A stretch of 33,435 nucleotides of DNA from Candidatus Desulfobulbus rimicarensis (GCA_008633435.1 RKSL01000030.1:1-33435); one strand, 5' to 3'. Positions 6,422 through 15,238 are shown, counted from the first letter of the stretch. Program-made: numbers and translations. The notes: a model not told the origin generated them from the letters alone.

Positions 6422-9345
6422 GCCTGCGCCCTCCCGGTGTTAAGGAGTTTTTGATAGTGGTTACGTCGTCTTTTGCCAAGCAGACGATCAAACAGCCAGA
6501 TCAGAGCCAGCCCGACAAGGGCAAAGCCGTAGTTGAGGTATTCCCAGAAAAGACGGTTTTTCGTTGACATGGGAAGCAATGTCCGGGCAAACTGACTTCG
6601 CCCACGGATGGCCAGCAATTCACGGTCTTCCAGTGACCAGTCAGCCACGTTGTTCATCAGCTGTACCGGTGCCTCGTATCCGGTTTTCAGCACACTGGAA
6701 ATAATCCCCAGTGAGGTGTCGGTGAGAAAGGTGTTGGAAGAAAACAGCACCAGTCTTGCCGATTCAGGCGAGTGGTCAATAACCCGGCCAACCACCAGCT
6801 TGTCCTCTTTTTCAGTTGTCGGAACCGGGCTGTTATCTGCTGGTTTTGCATCCTTTTCCGCAGTTTTGTTGTTGTCGGCTGCAGCCAGAAGAGGCGAGGG
6901 CTTATCCGTGTAGAGCGAAGTAAAATTTCCCTCTACCATCACACCAACCAGTCGCTGCTCGAGGTCGGAGCCGGTTTGAAATCCGCTGGCGCCGAATTGA
7001 GCAAAATCAGGTTGAATATTGATGCTGTCAGAAACCCAGGAACGGGGTGAGCTGAAAAGCAGTCTACTCACGGTTCTACCGGAGTTGGCTGCACTATCCA
7101 CTGTAATGGGAGAGGCCCAGTTCATGGTCAGTTGGTTAATAGCGGAGAGCATAGGCTGGTTTTCCGCCATGCCGCTCTGGCGGATATCTATGAAGTAGGG
7201 GTAGTTTATCAGCCTGGTTTCCCGCACTCTGAACATGCCGACCTGACGCTCCACAGGAACAGGAAAGGGGGAATTCTGTTCGTCCAGGATCATTTTTTCT
7301 TCCAGGGAAATCCCCTGGGATTTGAGCCATTTTTCCAGTCCTGAGTTCTGTTTTTTTGCCGTGAGTTTTCCTTGCAGGGTAACATCATACGGAGCCGTTG
7401 CCATGACCACGGTGCCGCCCTGCATCAGGAACTGATCCACAGCAAACACTTGTTTATCCTCAAGATTTCCGGGGGCAAGCACCATGAGCAGATCAGCCTC
7501 GTCCGGTACCCGTCCTTTTTTGAGGTCTGTGTCCACCACAGTGTATTCATCACTCAGGGTTTCCCGCAGCAGCCGGAACTGTTTGCCCTGTGGCATCATC
7601 ATGCCCATCTGCGGTATGGGCGGAGTTGCCGGTGGTGTATAGAGTGCAATGGTTTTCAGAAATCCACGGGAAAACCGTTTCAGCGCGTTCTTTACGTTTC
7701 GTTCCAGCTCCTCGCCGGATAACCCCTGGGGAAGAGGCACCTGTACTGTTTGGCTGTTGTTTTCCAGGGTAATATAAAACCAGAATGTCTGAGGATTGAG
7801 CAGACTGACAGCCATGGGGCGGAAACCAAATTCTGAAGCGATGTCCCGGGCTATTTTGCCGTTATCTGCATCAGGGTCAATGAGCTGCAGGGAGATTCGG
7901 TCTCCTCCTGATTTTTTAAGGGTGTCCACCAGGGATGAGAGCTTTTTTTTCAGGGGGATCAGTTCTTCGGGCAGTTTTTCGTCTGCTGAAATATACCCGG
8001 TGACAGCCACTTTGCCTTGAATATTGGCAAACAGATCGCCACTGCCCTGGTAGGCGTAGAGTGTTTTTTTGATCGCCCGGGTGATATCATATTCAGGGTT
8101 GCGCAGCTGAACATCAAGATCGCGTTCTCCACGGCTTTTAATTTCGATCAGATCACGAAATCCCAGGGTCTCAAACTGATCACCATATTTTATTAAAATA
8201 TCAAAATAGGAATTGGTTACCGAAGCCTGATATTTTGAGCTGGTTTCAAAGGGAACCGGCCGAATACCATATTTTTGTCCAGCTTCCTGTTCAAGCTCGG
8301 GATGTTCTGCCGGGTCGATGATTTCGACTCGAACCTTGCCTTTTCCGGCGATCTGGTACTCCATGAGCAGGTCACGAATTCTGGGGGCCAGGGGAGCCAG
8401 CAGAGGATGGGTCTGGGCGGAAAAATAGCCTCGGATAAGCAGAGGCTCCTGCAGTCTGGCAAGATAATTTTTTGTGGCCGGTGAGATGGAGTAGATCTTC
8501 TCCCTGGTGGCATCAAAGCGGATGGAATCTATTCGGCTCAGCCAGAAATTTGCCGCAAGTATATTGGCAATGAGCAGCATGGTCAGCAGGTTCCAGGCCC
8601 GGTGATTTTTGTTGGATGAGTTCCCTGCCCAGCGCAGTCGTTCCAGCCCGTATACATTCAGGCAGAGAAATACTCCGGTCACAGAACAGTAGAAAAAAAG
8701 ATCACGCAGGTCGATCACACCTCTGCTGATGGAGGAAAATCGGGAACCTGAACCCAGCAGCCGTAAAATCTCACCTCCCTTGTTTCCAACAAGGGAGGTC
8801 AGCGTTTCTGAACCGGGCAGGTAGAAAAGACCGCAGGCCAGTACCGTGCCGATAAGACTGATAATCTGGTTTTCCGAACGTACGGAGATAAAGAGGCCAA
8901 TGGCAAGATAGGCAGCACCCAGAAAAAAGGTGGCCACATAACCGGCAATCACGGGGCCCCAGTCCAGCGGGCCAAGAAAAGAGACTGTAACCGGCAACGG
9001 CAGGGTCAAAAGCAGAGCAACTGCCACCAGCGCCAGGCAGGCAAAAAACTTGCCAAGCACCAGGGAGAGAGGGCGTACCGGGGAGGTAAGGAGAAATTCC
9101 AGGGTGCCGGCACGTCTCTCTTCGGCCCAGGAGCGCATTGTCAGGGCGGCACAGAGAAATATGAGCAGCACAGGCATCCAGTCAAATAAAGGACGAACAT
9201 CGGCTATGTTACGGGCAAAAAATGTTTCAACCCAGAAAAAGATAAACAGGGTCGCAACGAGAAAGCTCCCAAAAAAGAGAAAAGCCACCGGGGTGGCAAA
9301 AAATGTAGCCAGTTCTTTGCGGGCTATACGCAGAATATTTTTCAT
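6418..9345 (-). CDS. fused ABC-2 permease and GldG-like protein
   Basis: 975 aa fusion. Residues 1-240 are an ABC-2/GldF-type permease with about six membrane segments (for example VAFLFFGSFLVATLFIFFWV and LSLVLGKFFACLALVAVALL) and the typical WAEERRAGTLEFLLTSPV motif. A further membrane segment (LLTMLLIANILAANFWL) near residue 260 opens a GldG-like extracytoplasmic module with YSISPATKNYLARLQEPLLI and a GATase-like DUF domain (DLLMVLAPGNLEDKQVFAVDQFL-type region, about 640-760). A last membrane helix lies near 940-960. In Bacteroidetes GldF and GldG are separate gliding-motility proteins; fused versions occur in many Proteobacteria of unknown substrate. It overlaps its ATPase by ATGA (9342-9345) and DUF4340 by ATGA. 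Confidence 0.9.
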   Translation of the reverse strand: MKNILRIARKELATFFATPVAFLFFGSFLVATLFIFFWVETFFARNIADVRPLFDWMPVLLIFLCAALTMRSWAEERRAGTLEFLLTSPVRPLSLVLGKFFACLALVAVALLLTLPLPVTVSFLGPLDWGPVIAGYVATFFLGAAYLAIGLFISVRSENQIISLIGTVLACGLFYLPGSETLTSLVGNKGGEILRLLGSGSRFSSISRGVIDLRDLFFYCSVTGVFLCLNVYGLERLRWAGNSSNKNHRAWNLLTMLLIANILAANFWLSRIDSIRFDATREKIYSISPATKNYLARLQEPLLIRGYFSAQTHPLLAPLAPRIRDLLMEYQIAGKGKVRVEIIDPAEHPELEQEAGQKYGIRPVPFETSSKYQASVTNSYFDILIKYGDQFETLGFRDLIEIKSRGERDLDVQLRNPEYDITRAIKKTLYAYQGSGDLFANIQGKVAVTGYISADEKLPEELIPLKKKLSSLVDTLKKSGGDRISLQLIDPDADNGKIARDIASEFGFRPMAVSLLNPQTFWFYITLENNSQTVQVPLPQGLSGEELERNVKNALKRFSRGFLKTIALYTPPATPPIPQMGMMMPQGKQFRLLRETLSDEYTVVDTDLKKGRVPDEADLLMVLAPGNLEDKQVFAVDQFLMQGGTVVMATAPYDVTLQGKLTAKKQNSGLEKWLKSQGISLEEKMILDEQNSPFPVPVERQVGMFRVRETRLINYPYFIDIRQSGMAENQPMLSAINQLTMNWASPITVDSAANSGRTVSRLLFSSPRSWVSDSINIQPDFAQFGASGFQTGSDLEQRLVGVMVEGNFTSLYTDKPSPLLAAADNNKTAEKDAKPADNSPVPTTEKEDKLVVGRVIDHSPESARLVLFSSNTFLTDTSLGIISSVLKTGYEAPVQLMNNVADWSLEDRELLAIRGRSQFARTLLPMSTKNRLFWEYLNYGFALVGLALIWLFDRLLGKRRRNHYQKLLNTGRAQA

Positions 9346-10286
9346 GATATTTGCTCTTCTTTTAAGGCGGAAATTTCACCAAAAATAGTTTCCAGACTGC
9401 GTTGTTGCCGGGAAAGCTCATACAGGGGCAGTCCAGCCTGTTGGATGATAGAGGCTACCCTGGCTGCTGTTTCCTGACGATCAGCTTCCGGGGCAAGAAC
9501 CAGGTCAAAGTTTTCGCAGTTGTTTTCATGACGTTGACAGCTGATCTGCACGATAGCTTCAACGGGTTTAAGCAGTGTTGCCAGCGTATTTTTATCGGTG
9601 TTGGTGCGCACTCTCAGTCTTTGTTCCGCCTGGAGATCTTTAAGTGTGGTGTCAAGCGCCTTGCGGCCGTTACGGATTATCATCACGCGGTTGCAGATGG
9701 CCTGTACTTCCTGCAGGATATGGGTAGAGATGATGACTGTGGAGTTTCTGGCCAGCTCCAGAATGAGTTCGCGCATCTCAAGGATCTGGGTCGGGTCAAG
9801 GCCATTGGTTGGTTCATCAAGAATGAGAATCTTAGGACGATGCAAAATGGCCTGAGCAACACCCACCCGTTGACGATAGCCCCGTGATAATGTGGAAATA
9901 GGTTGCAGGGCTTTGTCGGTAAGGCTTGTACGAAGAATAACCTCTCGCAGCCGTTGCATCCGATCGGATTCCTGCAGCCCGTGCAGGCTGCCAGCGTAGT
10001 CGAGATAATCCATAACGCTCATCTCAGGATACACCGGACAGTTTTCAGGCAGGTAGCCGATTTTTTTCCGCACTGCCATCGGCGCTGTTTCCGGATGTAA
10101 TCCGTCAATGGAAATGTTGCCCGAGCTTTGCTCAAGAAACCCTGTGAGCATTTTCATGATGGTCGTCTTGCCAGCCCCATTATGACCCAGCAGACCGACA
10201 ATCTCACCCTGTTCAACAGTAAACGATACCTTGTCAACAGCTGTGAAATCGCCATAAGTTCGTGTTAAATTCTGCACAGTAATCAT
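9342..10286 (-). CDS. ABC transporter ATP-binding protein (GldA-like)
   Basis: 314 aa ATPase of an ABC-2 type exporter. Walker A GHNGAGKTT lies at residues 34-42, the signature LSRGYRQRVG at 133-142 (the usual SGG is replaced by SRG, as often in GldA/CcmA-type ATPases), and Walker B ILILDEPTNGLD at 153-164. A C-terminal extension of about 90 residues follows, as in GldA and NatA relatives. It is the first gene of the three-gene operon with the permease-GldG fusion and DUF4340. The ATG is preceded by AGGAG at a 7-base spacing. The substrate is unknown; related systems export polysaccharide or lipid-like cargo or act in cell-surface processes. Confidence 0.93.
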   Translation of the reverse strand: MITVQNLTRTYGDFTAVDKVSFTVEQGEIVGLLGHNGAGKTTIMKMLTGFLEQSSGNISIDGLHPETAPMAVRKKIGYLPENCPVYPEMSVMDYLDYAGSLHGLQESDRMQRLREVILRTSLTDKALQPISTLSRGYRQRVGVAQAILHRPKILILDEPTNGLDPTQILEMRELILELARNSTVIISTHILQEVQAICNRVMIIRNGRKALDTTLKDLQAEQRLRVRTNTDKNTLATLLKPVEAIVQISCQRHENNCENFDLVLAPEADRQETAARVASIIQQAGLPLYELSRQQRSLETIFGEISALKEEQIS

Positions 10287-10708
10287 GCGTCTACTCCTGT
10301 TGTCATTGCGGTATGGAATAGAGGGGAATGTTCAGAAATTCACAATGGAAATATACCGTACATTCACCTGTATCCGTACTCATTCCAAATACATGGATCC
10401 GATGTTTGCAGACATATGCATACTTTTTTAATGCTGACCAGTTCGAAGGTCAAGGAGAGAAACATTACGTTTTTGCAAGGTTGTTCAGTGTGCTGCACGA
10501 GTTGAGGAAATCGGAGAAACCATGGAGGCTTTTTCGTTTGAACTCGGTAAGGGGATCAGTGGGAGGTTCTGAATTTTCAAGGCACGCTTAACCCCTTGCA
10601 GTGATAAAGCCGCAGGCGGAAACTCACTCTGTCTTCTGTCCTCTGGTTTCTGTCTTCTGTTACGGATAAACGGTTTAACAGCTTAGAGGTAATACAGCAC
10701 AGAGGTGT
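10287..10708. other. 422-bp intergenic region with one copy of a dispersed repeat
   Basis: It carries the ABC operon leader at its left end and the 68-bp dispersed repeat at 10596-10663. An 87-codon plus-strand frame at 10328-10591 has no recognisable domain, no ribosome-binding site and ends in the repeat margin, so I do not call it. Nothing else is evident. Confidence 0.5.
10596..10663. repeat. 68-bp dispersed inverted repeat, left copy
   Basis: This sequence recurs in inverted orientation at 14856-14923 with a single mismatch over 68 bases. Internally it carries two direct copies of a 12-mer (TCTGTCTTCTGT on the plus strand) separated by 9 bases. The two copies bracket the radical SAM, membrane protein, radA and unknown genes exactly. 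Confidence 0.85.
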
Positions 10709-12049
10709 TTACGCAGTGGCGACTGGATTTCGTACTGATGCGCGAAACTGTTTCCTGAAAAGCTGCTTGCGTTTGTCTGTACTCTCTTTACTGTAAAGAC
10801 GGGCAGTGAGTTGCCGGAACTGTTCAGCCAGTTGCTGCTCTGACATGTTGCGTGGTTTGAAGTTGACATCAAACAGGGTGCATTTATCCCAGTCATGGGG
10901 GGCAAGCAGCCTGTCCTCCTTTTTTAGACGCTGGTAGAGGGGGGTGCCGGGGAAGGGGGTCTGAATGGTGATCTGTACTTCGTGAAGTTTCGTTTGAGCT
11001 GCAAATGCAAAAACTTTATCAAAGATATCGGGGCCATGATTGTCCAGCCCCAGAATAAAACAGCCGTTCACGCTGATGCCGTGTGACTGGATGGCCGCAA
11101 TGGCCTCTGCGTAATCAGGTTGTTGCTGTTTTTTCCAGTTATGTTTTGTTTCAAGACCGTTTAGCCCCGCAGTATCCGGGCTTTCCAGCCCAATCAGTAC
11201 CTGGACGCAGCCGGCATGTCGTAGCATCTGCAAAAAATCGGGATCACGGGCAATGGAAATATCGGTTTCTGTGAACCAGCGGATATTGCGTTTGGAAAGA
11301 CGGGGAAGCAGCTCTTTCCAATAGGCCCGGTTAACAAAACTGTTGTCATCGGCAAATTCAATAAAGGGTCTGGCCCAGATTGAGCAGATTGTATCGATTT
11401 CGGCTAGAACCCTATCCATGGGTTTTTGTTTGTACTGGCTGGTGAGGATAACCGAACTCGCGCAGAATTCGCAGCGGTGGGGACAGCCTCTGCTTGTCTG
11501 CACAGTGAGCCTGTTATATTTATCCATATCAAGCAGCTCAAAAGCGGGCATGGGTGAATCCTGCAGTTTAAACCCCCCGTCACCTGTATAGAATTGCTGG
11601 AGTTTGTTATGCTCTGCATCGGTGAGAATGTTGAGCCAGTGTGGTTCTCCTTCGCCTACGACAACAGCGTCGCAGTGACGGGAAGCTTCTTCAGGAACGG
11701 AACTCACATGAAGCCCACCCATAACCACGGGGACTGCAAAGCCCCGGATGCGGTCGGCCAGTCTGTAGGCCTCCTTTATCTGCGCACTCAGGCTGGAGAT
11801 GGCCACCAGGTCATAATGTTGTAATATATCCTGCTGGGGGGCATCGTTTAAGGATTCAACTTCAAAATAGTTGACTGTATGGTGTTTGGGGGTCATGCCG
11901 GCGAGGGTGAGTAATCCCAGACTGGGCAGGGAGGCAATCACTTTGCTTCGCTCAACAAATCCGGGCAGGGTTAGCCCCATATCCAGCAGTTTTGTGTCGC
12001 AGGCGCGGATACCGCTCATGGCAATCATGGCTATGTGTAATTTTTTCAT
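10709..12049 (-). CDS. cobalamin-binding-type radical SAM protein
   Basis: 446 aa. The N-terminal ~150 residues form a Rossmann-like B12-binding region (LPSLGLLTLAGMTPKHHTVN, then VVMGGLHVSSVPEEASRHCD and VVVGEGE) typical of the BchE/HpnP/MiaB-neighbour class. I do not see the DxHxxG motif of base-on/His-on B12 enzymes. The radical SAM [4Fe-4S] motif CPHRCEFC has C189, C193 and C196. The later part (DISIARDPDFLQMLRHAGCV and VLIGLES) is the usual TIM-barrel continuation. These proteins often methylate or rearrange lipids, pigments or natural products; the substrate here cannot be read. It overlaps the upstream small membrane-protein gene by ATGA (12046-12049), so the two are probably co-translated partners. 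Confidence 0.9.
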   Translation of the reverse strand: MKKLHIAMIAMSGIRACDTKLLDMGLTLPGFVERSKVIASLPSLGLLTLAGMTPKHHTVNYFEVESLNDAPQQDILQHYDLVAISSLSAQIKEAYRLADRIRGFAVPVVMGGLHVSSVPEEASRHCDAVVVGEGEPHWLNILTDAEHNKLQQFYTGDGGFKLQDSPMPAFELLDMDKYNRLTVQTSRGCPHRCEFCASSVILTSQYKQKPMDRVLAEIDTICSIWARPFIEFADDNSFVNRAYWKELLPRLSKRNIRWFTETDISIARDPDFLQMLRHAGCVQVLIGLESPDTAGLNGLETKHNWKKQQQPDYAEAIAAIQSHGISVNGCFILGLDNHGPDIFDKVFAFAAQTKLHEVQITIQTPFPGTPLYQRLKKEDRLLAPHDWDKCTLFDVNFKPRNMSEQQLAEQFRQLTARLYSKESTDKRKQLFRKQFRASVRNPVATA

Positions 12050-12423
12050 AATACTACCCCCTTAAGTGAAGTCAGTGTTGCAATAATCAGGCTGAGTACC
12101 GGAATGAAAAAAGCGTGTCTGAACAGTGGTTTCCAGGCCGTTAAAAAGCAGATGGTTGGCATGGTCACAGCTCCGCAGATAAACAATACCGAGGCAATAT
12201 CAGTGGCAGGAAACAGGCCAAGTGTTGATGCGGAGAGTGCGTAAAAGAAATTAATTATGGCCAGTCCGAAAAAGGATATATGCCCCAGACGTATCATGCG
12301 CCGGGAGGGTGAACTATAGCCACCCATCCAGTCGGTGCGATGAAAAAACAGACCAATAAGTGCGCCACTTGCGAATCCAAGCAATATACCGATCCAGGCA
12401 CTGTACAAATTGAGTTGAACCAT
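12046..12423 (-). CDS. small four-helix membrane protein, unknown function
   Basis: 125 aa protein with about four hydrophobic segments: IGILLGFASGALIGLFF, ISFFGLAIINFFYALSA, ASVLFICGAVTMPTICFLTA and FFIPVLSLIIATLTSL. I chose the ATG at 12423 because GGAGGAAA stands 5-6 bases upstream; an in-frame upstream start at 12465 would bury that site inside the gene. I do not recognise a named family. Its stop overlaps the start of the radical SAM gene, suggesting that the pair acts together, perhaps with this protein providing the membrane context for a lipid-modifying enzyme (inference). Confidence 0.75.
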   Translation of the reverse strand: MVQLNLYSAWIGILLGFASGALIGLFFHRTDWMGGYSSPSRRMIRLGHISFFGLAIINFFYALSASTLGLFPATDIASVLFICGAVTMPTICFLTAWKPLFRHAFFIPVLSLIIATLTSLKGVVL

Positions 12424-12768
12424 TACATTTCCTCCGGTTGATGTGAAAGATGGATGTTGTTGCAAACTGTCATGGTTGCCATGTTGAGGTGGTCAACATA
12501 CACGTTATGTTATTTTGGGTCAGCGTGATCCTGTTGTGCAGTTTGGATCATTGTAAAAATTGTTGTTGGTGGGTGGCATCAGGAAACGGTAAATGCATAC
12601 CGAAAATTTTATGATGCATTGTTGAGAAACTCTTTTGGACACAAATATTACCTGTTTTTGTGAGAAATATCCACCGTCTAAAAATGTGTTGTTCATTGTT
12701 GTGCAATGATACGTGCAAGGTGAGGAGACCTGATCGGACGAAGCAGGGGGGGGGAACGGTTACGAAAA
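12424..12768. other. intergenic region with operator-like palindrome and half repeat
   Basis: It holds the palindrome ATGTTGA-ggtgg-TCAACAT (12481-12499), which sits in the likely promoter region of the gene starting at 12423. It also holds an inverted half-copy (12722-12763) of the repeat at 5147 and a run of nine G residues (12746-12754) just after the radA stop. No gene is supported. Confidence 0.55.
12722..12763. repeat. half-copy of the 5147 repeat, inverted, with G9 tract
   Basis: Read on the minus strand it begins GTAACCGTT, then a C9 run, then the same 26 bases found from 5167 (CCTGCTTCGTCCGATCAGG, then TCTCCTC). In copy 1 the spacer between the two blocks is CATCAGCAC. The right arm of the element is not found nearby, so this is a solo end. 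Confidence 0.7.
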
Positions 12769-14124
12769 TTACACAAAAAGGCGTTCAACAACATCGTGAA
12801 CAGTGCGAACCGTATGGATGGTCATATCAGGAGAGGGGGCTGTGTCAAGCTGGCGGCTGCTTGATTCGGGCATGAGAAATGTCTTAAACCCCAGTCTTCT
12901 TGCTTCGAGCAACCGCATTTCCATTTGGCCGACAGCCCTGATTTCGCCGGCAAGGCCGACTTCACCGCAGACGACTGTGGTCGGGTCGACCACTTTTTCA
13001 TACAGGCTGGAAAGCAGGGCGACAACAACCCCCAGGTCAAGAGCAGGTTCGTCAATGCGGATGCCGCCGGCAATATTTAAGAAAATGTCGTGATCAAAAA
13101 GCGTGACCCCAATTTTTTTTTCAAGCACTGCTGTGAGCAGAGCCAGTCTCTGCGGGTCGGCACCAATAGCAGTTCGCCTTGCCGTGCCAAGGCTTGAGGG
13201 GCTGACCAGTGCCTGCACTTCGACCAGAATCGGCCGTGTACCTTCTACACTTGGCATGACCACTGAACCCGGCACGTTGACCGGGCGTTCGGCCAGGAAC
13301 AGGGCTGAGGGATTATCCACCTCGGCAAGGCCGCTTTCCTTCATTTCAAAAACACCGATCTCATTGGTGGAGCCGAATCTGTTTTTTACTGTGCGCAATA
13401 CCCGGAATACCTGCCCCCGATCACCTTCAAAGTAGAGCACAGTGTCCACCATGTGCTCAAGCACCCGTGGTCCGGCAATGGCTCCATCTTTGGTCACATG
13501 GCCAATCAGAATAATGGGGATATCGTTATCTTTAGCCAGCCTGACCAAAAGAGCAGTAGATTCTCGCACTTGAGTGACCGATCCGGGTGCCGAGCCGATC
13601 TCTTCACTGTACATGGTTTGGATAGAGTCAACGGCAAGAAAGGCGGGTTTGACAGCCTCGGCAAGGGCGGTAATTGCCTGCACCGAGTTTTCCGTGGCAA
13701 TCCCAATATGTTTATCTTTGACTAAAAGGCGTTCCGCCCGCATCCGGATCTGGCTTACAGACTCTTCACCCGTTACATAGAGTACCTGATGATTTTGCGC
13801 GGCAAGGGCTGCCAGCAGCTGGAGAATAAGTGTGGATTTGCCTATGCCGGGATCACCGCCAATCAGCACCATGGAGCCGGGGACAATACCACCCCCCAGA
13901 GCCCGATCCAGTTCGCCAATCCCGGTCACAAGTCGGGAAGGTTCTCTGCCGCCGTCACCACCAAGGCTGTGTAGCTGGGCAGGTGGTCTGCTGGCAGGAG
14001 TTCTGGGCTTTTTCTCCTGCCTTATACTGTCCCATTCGCCGCAGTCCGGGCAGCAGCCCAGCCATTTCCGGCTCTCATAACCACACTGACTACAGATGAA
14101 GAGGAGATGGTCTTTTGCTGCCAT
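12769..14124 (-). CDS. radA: DNA repair protein RadA/Sms
   Basis: RecA-like ATPase/branch-migration helicase that processes recombination intermediates (established for RadA). The 451 aa length matches the family. Residues 11-28 are the C4 zinc finger (CSQC, then CPDC), Walker A is GGDPGIGKST at 89-98, and the RadA-specific KNRFG motif is at 247-251. The C-terminal ~170 residues are the inactive Lon-protease-like domain (VEVQALVSPSSLGTARRT, then DIFLNIAGGIRIDEPALDLG and GEVGLAGEIRAV). It follows an unknown 210-aa gene by 17 bases, probably in one transcript. The gene appears complete. Confidence 0.97.
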   Translation of the reverse strand: MAAKDHLLFICSQCGYESRKWLGCCPDCGEWDSIRQEKKPRTPASRPPAQLHSLGGDGGREPSRLVTGIGELDRALGGGIVPGSMVLIGGDPGIGKSTLILQLLAALAAQNHQVLYVTGEESVSQIRMRAERLLVKDKHIGIATENSVQAITALAEAVKPAFLAVDSIQTMYSEEIGSAPGSVTQVRESTALLVRLAKDNDIPIILIGHVTKDGAIAGPRVLEHMVDTVLYFEGDRGQVFRVLRTVKNRFGSTNEIGVFEMKESGLAEVDNPSALFLAERPVNVPGSVVMPSVEGTRPILVEVQALVSPSSLGTARRTAIGADPQRLALLTAVLEKKIGVTLFDHDIFLNIAGGIRIDEPALDLGVVVALLSSLYEKVVDPTTVVCGEVGLAGEIRAVGQMEMRLLEARRLGFKTFLMPESSSRQLDTAPSPDMTIHTVRTVHDVVERLFV

Positions 14125-14141
14125 GGCTGGGGGGTAACCTG

Positions 14142-14774
14142 CTATTTCGCAGACTGATTGGTGTCTGAATGGATTTCCAGTCGGAGCTTATTGATTTCTT
14201 CTTGAAAAAGATCTTGCAGGTCGTGGAGTTGGTCACTCATAAAGGAGGAATCCAGGGGAGAGAGTGTTGCAGCATTGACGGGTTGTCCGGCAAGAGTTTT
14301 CAGGGCGGCAATTTCCTGGCGCACAAAATTGCCTGTTTCTGAGATCTGTTTCTCAATCAGCTCGGTAACGGCTGGCTGCACCAGTGAAGATGGTGGGGCT
14401 GGTGGCACGGTCTTGATAGCCGTACATAGACAGCGTTGCTGCCAGTCTAAAACGAGCTGGGAATTTTCTAAAGCCAGATCGAGAGCTTCTTTATCGTTGA
14501 GCTCAGTAGTAATTGTAACATAAGCTTCCCATAAAGTACCAATGATGATGAAAGCCTCAGGGTTTGATTGCACCCTGAGGCTGTCGATATGTCCCGCAAC
14601 CGCATCCATTACCTGCAAAACGAGTTTTGCAGCGGGAGTGTTTGTTTCATCTTGTCTTCGTTCTTTAAGAGAGGTGAGAAGGTCGATTAAAACAGAATCT
14701 GAAACGTCAAGCTCAAGACAGGCAAGCGCCACCCGCAAGTCGTTATCAGCGGGACGGCATTCATCAGTGTCCAT
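14142..14774 (-). CDS. conserved-looking hypothetical protein upstream of radA
   Basis: 210 aa soluble, acidic, mainly helical protein that I do not recognise. The N-terminal ~110 residues look like an all-helical bundle (ACLELDVSDSVLIDLLTSLK, VLQVMDAVAGHIDSL, IIGTLWEAYVTITTEL). A proline-rich linker (PPAPPSSLVQP) near residue 125 precedes a C-terminal amphipathic or coiled-coil section (DQLHDLQDLFQEEINKLRLE). There is no signal peptide, membrane segment or Cys motif. The ATG at 14774 has AGGAG upstream at suitable spacing. It is 17 bases from radA and probably cotranscribed, so a link to DNA metabolism or to cell-cycle events is possible but unproven. Confidence 0.75.
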   Translation of the reverse strand: MDTDECRPADNDLRVALACLELDVSDSVLIDLLTSLKERRQDETNTPAAKLVLQVMDAVAGHIDSLRVQSNPEAFIIIGTLWEAYVTITTELNDKEALDLALENSQLVLDWQQRCLCTAIKTVPPAPPSSLVQPAVTELIEKQISETGNFVRQEIAALKTLAGQPVNAATLSPLDSSFMSDQLHDLQDLFQEEINKLRLEIHSDTNQSAK

Positions 14775-14855
14775 AAACAGTTACTCTCCTTGAAGCTTTG
14801 TAAAAATTATGCGTTGAAGATCTTTGGTAGCGTCAATCAACGGGGTCTGTGACCT

Positions 14856-14923
14856 GTAACAGAAGACAGAAACCAGAGGACAGAAGACAGAGTGAGTTTT
14901 CGCCTGCGGCTTTATCACTGCAA
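14856..14923. repeat. 68-bp dispersed inverted repeat, right copy
   Basis: This is the inverted copy of 10596-10663, with one mismatch (C versus T) over 68 bases and no similarity beyond the ends. It contains two direct copies of ACAGAAGACAGA separated by 9 bases. Confidence 0.85.
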
Positions 14924-15030
14924 ATCTACATTCCGGGCTTCTGTTACATCCTTTGTTGTGTCCGGCGCGCCGGGAATGATGGTGTATCTGTAAGGGGCTA
15001 TCCACTTACCACAAGTTGTTTGTTCGTAGG

Positions 15031-15155
15031 TTGGTGTTGAGAGGGCACCAGCGACATTCTTGTTGGGTTTCGCTATATTTTTATACAGAAAAAGATATGT
15101 TAAAACCAGAGGTTAACGAAACCCAACATTTCAGACATGACCCGCTCAACACCAA
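15031..15155. repeat. nested palindromic (MITE- or REP-like) element
   Basis: Outer arms TTGGTGTTGAG (15031-15041) and CTCAACACCAA (15145-15155) enclose inner arms TGTTGGGTTTCG (15061-15072) and CGAAACCCAACA (15117-15128). Both pairs are perfect. The GTAGGTTGG/GGGTTTCG wording resembles a type of palindromic repeat I have seen in many bacterial genomes; the specific family cannot be assigned here. Confidence 0.7.
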
Positions 15156-15200
15156 TCTGCATTGATAGCCTTGAAGTCTACTTGCTCTAAATGGATACCC

Positions 15201-15238
15201 CGTTATCTGTATATCAATGTGTTATCTGGAAGATAACG
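15201..15238 (+). promoter_or_regulatory. alternative-stem motif (two GTTATCT, one AGATAAC)
   Basis: CGTTATCT (15201-15208) and GTTATCT (15221-15227) can each pair with the single AGATAACG (15231-15238), giving two mutually exclusive hairpins. A further hairpin follows at 15249-15284. If transcribed, this would be an upstream leader of the sigma operon; if not, it may be a three-half-site operator. Confidence 0.35.

Noticed and set aside
10328-10591. 87-codon plus-strand frame between the ABC operon and the radical SAM gene
   Set aside because: No ribosome-binding site, domain or compositional signal; I treat the region as intergenic.
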